From positions 1 through 64,000 of the forward strand of contig NZ_BJWF01000009.1 in NCBI RefSeq assembly GCF_007990225.1: DNA of 64,000 nt, written 5' to 3'. Positions 60,501 through 64,000 of this stretch are shown here, piece by piece. The position numbers and the translations under genes were made by a program. Position 1 is the stretch's first letter; every line of letters starts with the position of its first letter. The DNA comes from Enterococcus villorum (GTDB taxonomy: Bacteria; Bacillota; Bacilli; Lactobacillales; Enterococcaceae). The notes below the pieces were generated by a model. It had not been told where the DNA came from. It ran no database searches and saw only the letters and a list, made by a program, of their open reading frames with translations.

Positions 60501-60606
60501 AGTTTGGACTGATTGCCACAAATGCGAATTATTCGCTTCCATACACTCTCTTTCATTTTTCAGCAACATCTTGATAAAGAAACAATCATTGGTTATTTAC
60601 TAAACC

Positions 60607-60640
60607 ATAGCCTTGTTAAACAACTGTCCAACAAGGCTAT
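60607..60640 (-). terminator. Hairpin after bmpA
   Basis: ATAGCCTTGTT/AACAAGGCTAT (60607-60617 with 60630-60640), 12-nt loop, weak T run on the minus strand. It probably lowers nupOPQ transcription relative to the abundant binding protein. Confidence 0.65.
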
Positions 60641-60656
60641 AGAAATTAAGTTCTAA

Positions 60657-61739
60657 TTAGTTTTCAGGTGTTTCTGGAACTTTAATGTCGCCTGAAATGA
60701 TTTTTTCTTTTGCTTCGTCTACAGCTTTTTGTACTTTATCTGAAAGTTGTCCTTTAGTAAGACCAACCCCATCTTCTTTCAAACCATAAACAGTGTGTTC
60801 ACCACCAGGGAATTTACCATCAGCTGATTTTTGTGCTAAATCTTCAACTACTGTTCCCACAGCTTTAAGTGTAGAAGTCAATGTGAAGTTTTTCTTTTCA
60901 CCATTTAAAGTGTATTCACCTTCATCAGATTGGTCACGGTCTACTCCGATTACCCAAACTTTTTTGTCACCTGATTCATTTAATGATTTTGCTTCTTGGA
61001 AGACACCATTACCAGTACCACCTGATGCATGGAAAATGATATCTGCATTTTGTGCGTACATTCCTTGAGCAATTGAACGTCCTTTATCAGGAGCTGAGAA
61101 GTCACCTGCATATTGGTTTAAAACTTTGATTTCTTTGTTCAACGCTTTTGCTCCTGCGTCTACCCCAGCTTTGAACCCTGCATCAAAGCGGTCAATTACT
61201 TCACCTTTTACCCCACCAATAAAACCAACAGTGTTTGTTTCCGTTGTGTAAGCAGCAGCAATTCCTGCAAGATAAGAAGCTTCGTTGTCTTTAAATGTTG
61301 CAGAAACAACGTTATCTTTTCCATCAATCACATCATCAATGATCGCAAAGTTTGTTTCTGGATTTGAAGCAGCTTGCTCTTCAATCGCAGGTTTTAATTT
61401 ATAACCAATACCAAAAATTGTTTTAAAGCCTGCATTTAAAGCTTGGTCAATGTTAGGAATATAATCTGATTCACTTGATGATTGGAAATATTGGAATCCA
61501 TCGTTTCCACGTGTAAGATCATGATCTTTCCCCCAAGCTTGTAATCCTTCCCAAGCTGACTGATTGAATGAACGGTCATCAACGCCGCCCGTATCTGTGA
61601 TCAATGCTGCTGTTGCTGTTTTTGAACCGCTGTTTCCGCCAGTTGAATCAGTTGAATCTGATCCGCTGCCACATGCGCCCAATAATAACCCAGCAGATAA
61701 TGCTACAGCACCTAAACCAAATAATTTTGCTTTTTTCAT
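60657..61739 (-). CDS. bmpA: BMP family nucleoside-binding lipoprotein
   Basis: Substrate-binding lipoprotein of the nucleoside importer, 360 residues, Bmp/PnrA-like. Lipobox LLGAC with Cys23, then a Ser/Gly linker. The sequence ALITDTGGVDDRSFNQSAWEGLQ is the family hallmark, and the aspartate-rich DTGGVDD binds the ribose. Start ATG 61739 follows GGGGG; a longer frame to 61778 runs through the leader. It lies 73 nt after cdd. Confidence 0.93.
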   Translation of the reverse strand: MKKAKLFGLGAVALSAGLLLGACGSGSDSTDSTGGNSGSKTATAALITDTGGVDDRSFNQSAWEGLQAWGKDHDLTRGNDGFQYFQSSSESDYIPNIDQALNAGFKTIFGIGYKLKPAIEEQAASNPETNFAIIDDVIDGKDNVVSATFKDNEASYLAGIAAAYTTETNTVGFIGGVKGEVIDRFDAGFKAGVDAGAKALNKEIKVLNQYAGDFSAPDKGRSIAQGMYAQNADIIFHASGGTGNGVFQEAKSLNESGDKKVWVIGVDRDQSDEGEYTLNGEKKNFTLTSTLKAVGTVVEDLAQKSADGKFPGGEHTVYGLKEDGVGLTKGQLSDKVQKAVDEAKEKIISGDIKVPETPEN

Positions 61740-61812
61740 TTCTGTAAAGCCCCCTAAAATAATTGTTTTATTTTTCAACAGTCAGCTGACTGAATGAACG
61801 TGATTAATCAAT

Positions 61813-62211
61813 CTATAAATCTTTTTCCGTGAATGCGTAAGGCAATAATTCTTTGACTGACATGGTCTTAACAACGCCATTATCCCCTACTAAAGTTACT
61901 GGCATATCAGGCACACAAAATTCAGCCATTACTTGTCGACAAGCTCCACAAGGTGAAATTGGCTCTGGCGTATGACCAGCGACCACTAAATGAGTAAAAT
62001 TTCTTTCTCCTTCTGAAACAGCTTTGAAGAAAGCTGTACGTTCTGCGCAATTAGTTAACCCAAACGAGGCATTTTCGATATTTATGCCTTGATATGTTTG
62101 ACCATTTTCTGTAACTAAACATGCTCCTACTGGAAAGTGTGAATAAGGAACATAAGCTTTTTCTAATGCATCCACTGCAACATTGATCCATTCTTGCTTC
62201 ACATCTGCCAT
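61813..62211 (-). CDS. cdd: Cytidine deaminase
   Basis: Deaminates (deoxy)cytidine to (deoxy)uridine for Pdp, 132 residues. Zinc ligands and catalytic Glu lie in NCAERTAFFKA and SPCGACRQVMAEF, giving the three-cysteine tetrameric form. Start ATG 62211 (MADVKQEWINVA) follows AAGGAGA; the frame is open upstream through the end of deoC by chance. It is 16 nt after deoC. Confidence 0.96.
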   Translation of the reverse strand: MADVKQEWINVAVDALEKAYVPYSHFPVGACLVTENGQTYQGINIENASFGLTNCAERTAFFKAVSEGERNFTHLVVAGHTPEPISPCGACRQVMAEFCVPDMPVTLVGDNGVVKTMSVKELLPYAFTEKDL

Positions 62212-62227
62212 AAGTTTCTCCTTATTT

Positions 62228-62890
62228 TTAATATCCTTCACCAGTTGAACCTGACATGATTGAGACACCCGCACTTGTGCCAATTCTTGTCGCGCCAGCT
62301 TCGACCATTGCTAAAGCTTCGGCTTCGTTATGGATACCTCCAGATGCTTTCACACCCATTTCAGGACCGACTGTTTCACGCATCAGGCGAACATCTTCTA
62401 CTTTTGCTCCGCCAGTGGAAAAACCAGTAGAAGTTTTAACAAAATCTGCACCGGCAGCTTTTGCAAGTTCGCAGGCTTTTTTGATTTCATCTTGAGTTAA
62501 TAACGCTGTTTCAATAATTACTTTAACTAGTGCGCGATCTTTTGCAGCAGTCACTACTGCTTGGATATCGTTTTGTACTGTTTCATATTGTTTTGATTTC
62601 ATGGCACCGATATTTATCACCATATCTACTTCATCAGCGCCATTTTCAATCGCATTTGCCGTTTCAAAAGCCTTTGTTTCAGATGTATTCGCTCCTAAAG
62701 GAAACCCAATGACTGTACATACTGCTACTGGTTCACCTTTTAATTGTTCTTTGGCCAAAGCAACCCAAGTTGGATTGATGCAGACAGAATAGAAATGATA
62801 TTTTTTTGCTTCTTCGATAATTCGCATAACGTCATCTTGCGAAGCATCCGCTTTTAAGATTGTGTGATCGATCATTCGGTTCAATTCCAT
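62228..62890 (-). CDS. deoC: Deoxyribose-phosphate aldolase
   Basis: Class I aldolase giving acetaldehyde and glyceraldehyde-3-phosphate, 220 residues. The Schiff-base lysine lies in [15 protein letters not shown], and the second lysine in GVKASGGIH. It starts [17 protein letters not shown] after AAAGGAGAG. It lies 14 nt after pdp in a catabolic operon. Confidence 0.97.
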   Translation of the reverse strand: MELNRMIDHTILKADASQDDVMRIIEEAKKYHFYSVCINPTWVALAKEQLKGEPVAVCTVIGFPLGANTSETKAFETANAIENGADEVDMVINIGAMKSKQYETVQNDIQAVVTAAKDRALVKVIIETALLTQDEIKKACELAKAAGADFVKTSTGFSTGGAKVEDVRLMRETVGPEMGVKASGGIHNEAEALAMVEAGATRIGTSAGVSIMSGSTGEGY

Positions 62891-62904
62891 TTTTTTCTCT
62901 CCTT

Positions 62905-64000
62905 TTATTCGGTGATGATATCGTGTATTAATGTAGGTTTTTCAGCTGATTTGCTGATTTCAATATTTTGATAAAGCAATTCTTGTACAGAAGTAATCTC
63001 TTTTTCATTACTATAAATGGTCAACAATGATTCTCCTTCTATTACAGAATCACCAATTTTTTTATTTAATTTAAGCCCAACTGCGTGATCAATATCGTCT
63101 TCTTTTGTTTTACGTCCTGCGCCCAACATCATTGCTGCGATACCAAGCTCATTTGCCACAAGTTTTGACACAATCCCACTTTTTTTAGCAGGCAACTCAA
63201 TCACATATTTAGCTGTCAGAAGCCGTTCAGGTTGCTCCACGATCGAAGCGTCACCACCTTGATTTTGAATCATTTCCTTAAATTTATCTAAGGCTTTTCC
63301 AGATTCTAATGCTTCTTTTAGTAATGCTCTCGCTTCTTCAATCGTTGTCGCTTGATTGGCTAATACGACCATTTGACTTCCTAACGCATAACACATTTCT
63401 AATAAGTCTTCGGGTCCTTTTCCTTTTAAAGTATCAATTGCTTCAACCACTTCTAAACTATTTCCAATCGCTTCTCCTAAAGGCTCAGACATATCTGAAA
63501 TAACGGCTACAGTTTGACGATTGGCTAACTTTCCAATGCTAGTCATTGTTTTTGCTAGACGTCTAGCATCTTCTATATTCTTCATAAAAGCACCATCGCC
63601 TGTAGTAACATCTAAAACAATGGCATCCGCTCCTGCTGCAATTTTTTTACTCATGATCGAACTAGCAATCAAAGGAATGGAATCAACCGTTGCTGTAACA
63701 TCACGTAAAGCATAAAGTTTTTTGTCTGCTGGAGCAAGATTGCCTGATTGTCCAATAACCGCTACTTTGCTTTCATTTACGATGCGGATAAACTCTTCAT
63801 CAGAAAGTTCAATTTTAAAACCTGGAATAGCTTCTAATTTATCTAATGTACCGCCTGTATAACCAAGACCTCTACCAGACATTTTTGCGACCGTCACACC
63901 AACGCTTGCTACTAGTGGAGCTAAAATCAACGTAGTAGTGTCGCCCACCCCGCCAGTTGAATGCTTATCTACCTTGATTCCATCCAATGAACTCAAATCA
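62905..64000 (-). CDS. pdp: Pyrimidine-nucleoside phosphorylase (5' end outside window)
   Basis: Phosphorylase for uridine and (deoxy)thymidine, partial: about 365 C-terminal residues are present and the frame stays open to the right edge, so the N-terminal part lies beyond. The phosphate-binding [14 protein letters not shown] and the [19 protein letters not shown] motif are present, as is the C-terminal domain ending LIHDIITE. The family is about 430 residues. It is the earliest visible gene of pdp-deoC-cdd-bmpA-nupOPQ; the promoter is outside the window. Confidence 0.95.
   Translation of the reverse strand, partial: DLSSLDGIKVDKHSTGGVGDTTTLILAPLVASVGVTVAKMSGRGLGYTGGTLDKLEAIPGFKIELSDEEFIRIVNESKVAVIGQSGNLAPADKKLYALRDVTATVDSIPLIASSIMSKKIAAGADAIVLDVTTGDGAFMKNIEDARRLAKTMTSIGKLANRQTVAVISDMSEPLGEAIGNSLEVVEAIDTLKGKGPEDLLEMCYALGSQMVVLANQATTIEEARALLKEALESGKALDKFKEMIQNQGGDASIVEQPERLLTAKYVIELPAKKSGIVSKLVANELGIAAMMLGAGRKTKEDDIDHAVGLKLNKKIGDSVIEGESLLTIYSNEKEITSVQELLYQNIEISKSAEKPTLIHDIITE

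Noticed and set aside
60354-60569. 71-codon minus-strand frame in the same region
   Set aside because: It runs into the repeat and has no conserved features.

Overview
The window looks like a chromosomal segment of an Enterococcus (low-GC Firmicute), probably near the E. faecium/hirae group, although species cannot be fixed from sequence alone. The evidence is a complete S10-spc-alpha ribosomal cluster with Bacillota-type S14 and L36, an EcfA1-EcfA2-EcfT module followed by truA, a str operon (rpsL-rpsG-fusA-tuf), an oppDFBCA operon, and an auxiliary acyl carrier protein next to plsX. Most of it is core genome on the minus strand. The plus-strand genes are rpmB, yfhO, rpiA, a recombinase, gpmA and one small secreted-protein locus.

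Layout. 1-231: intergenic repeat. 232-6073: oligopeptide permease operon (order D-F-B-C-A) with a near-consensus promoter and a CodY-like box. 6113-11980: asp23-like yloU, fakA, recG, plsX, acpB. 12001-12388: rpmB with two terminators. 12604-15401: yfhO. 15420-19251: a large broken coiled-coil gene with a tandem ~450-residue duplication. 19421-23079: truA and the ECF transporter core. 23080-37377: rplQ-rpoA-rpsK-rpsM-rpmJ-infA-adk-secY and the spc and S10 ribosomal genes, with promoters before rpsJ and before infA. 37493-42902: an operon of a PRD-type regulator, split fructose-family PTS (IIA, IIB, IIC) and two different class II aldolases. 42942-47710: str operon. 47828-50257: rpiA, a serine-recombinase-like protein lacking the catalytic serine, and gpmA. 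50584-53252: a small AT-rich accessory patch. 53341-64000: nucleoside salvage and uptake (pdp, deoC, cdd, bmpA, nupOPQ, deoB, punA, deoD).

How the genes work together. Opp imports peptides, with likely nitrogen/GTP control by CodY. FakA, PlsX and AcpB belong to the handling of exogenous and newly made fatty acids for phospholipid synthesis. The ribosomal, SecY, RNA polymerase alpha and elongation factor genes form the usual growth-linked core. The nucleoside block takes up nucleosides by a BmpA/NupOPQ ABC system and splits them to bases and deoxyribose-5-phosphate, which DeoC converts to central metabolites.

The least ordinary parts are: (i) the accessory patch 50584-53252, where an orphan LuxR-type response regulator is divergent from a secreted glycine-zipper protein whose stop codon overlaps the start of a previously uncalled 51-residue two-helix membrane protein, next to decayed genes including a CPBP (CAAX-type) protease; this looks like a bacteriocin and immunity pair; (ii) the duplicated coiled-coil gene broken by one in-frame TAA and one poly(A) frameshift; (iii) an intergenic repeat family present as two units at 1-231 and three ~122-bp units, in opposite orientation, at 60177-60500; (iv) structured gaps inside the ribosomal operons; (v) a recombinase-fold protein without its nucleophile.
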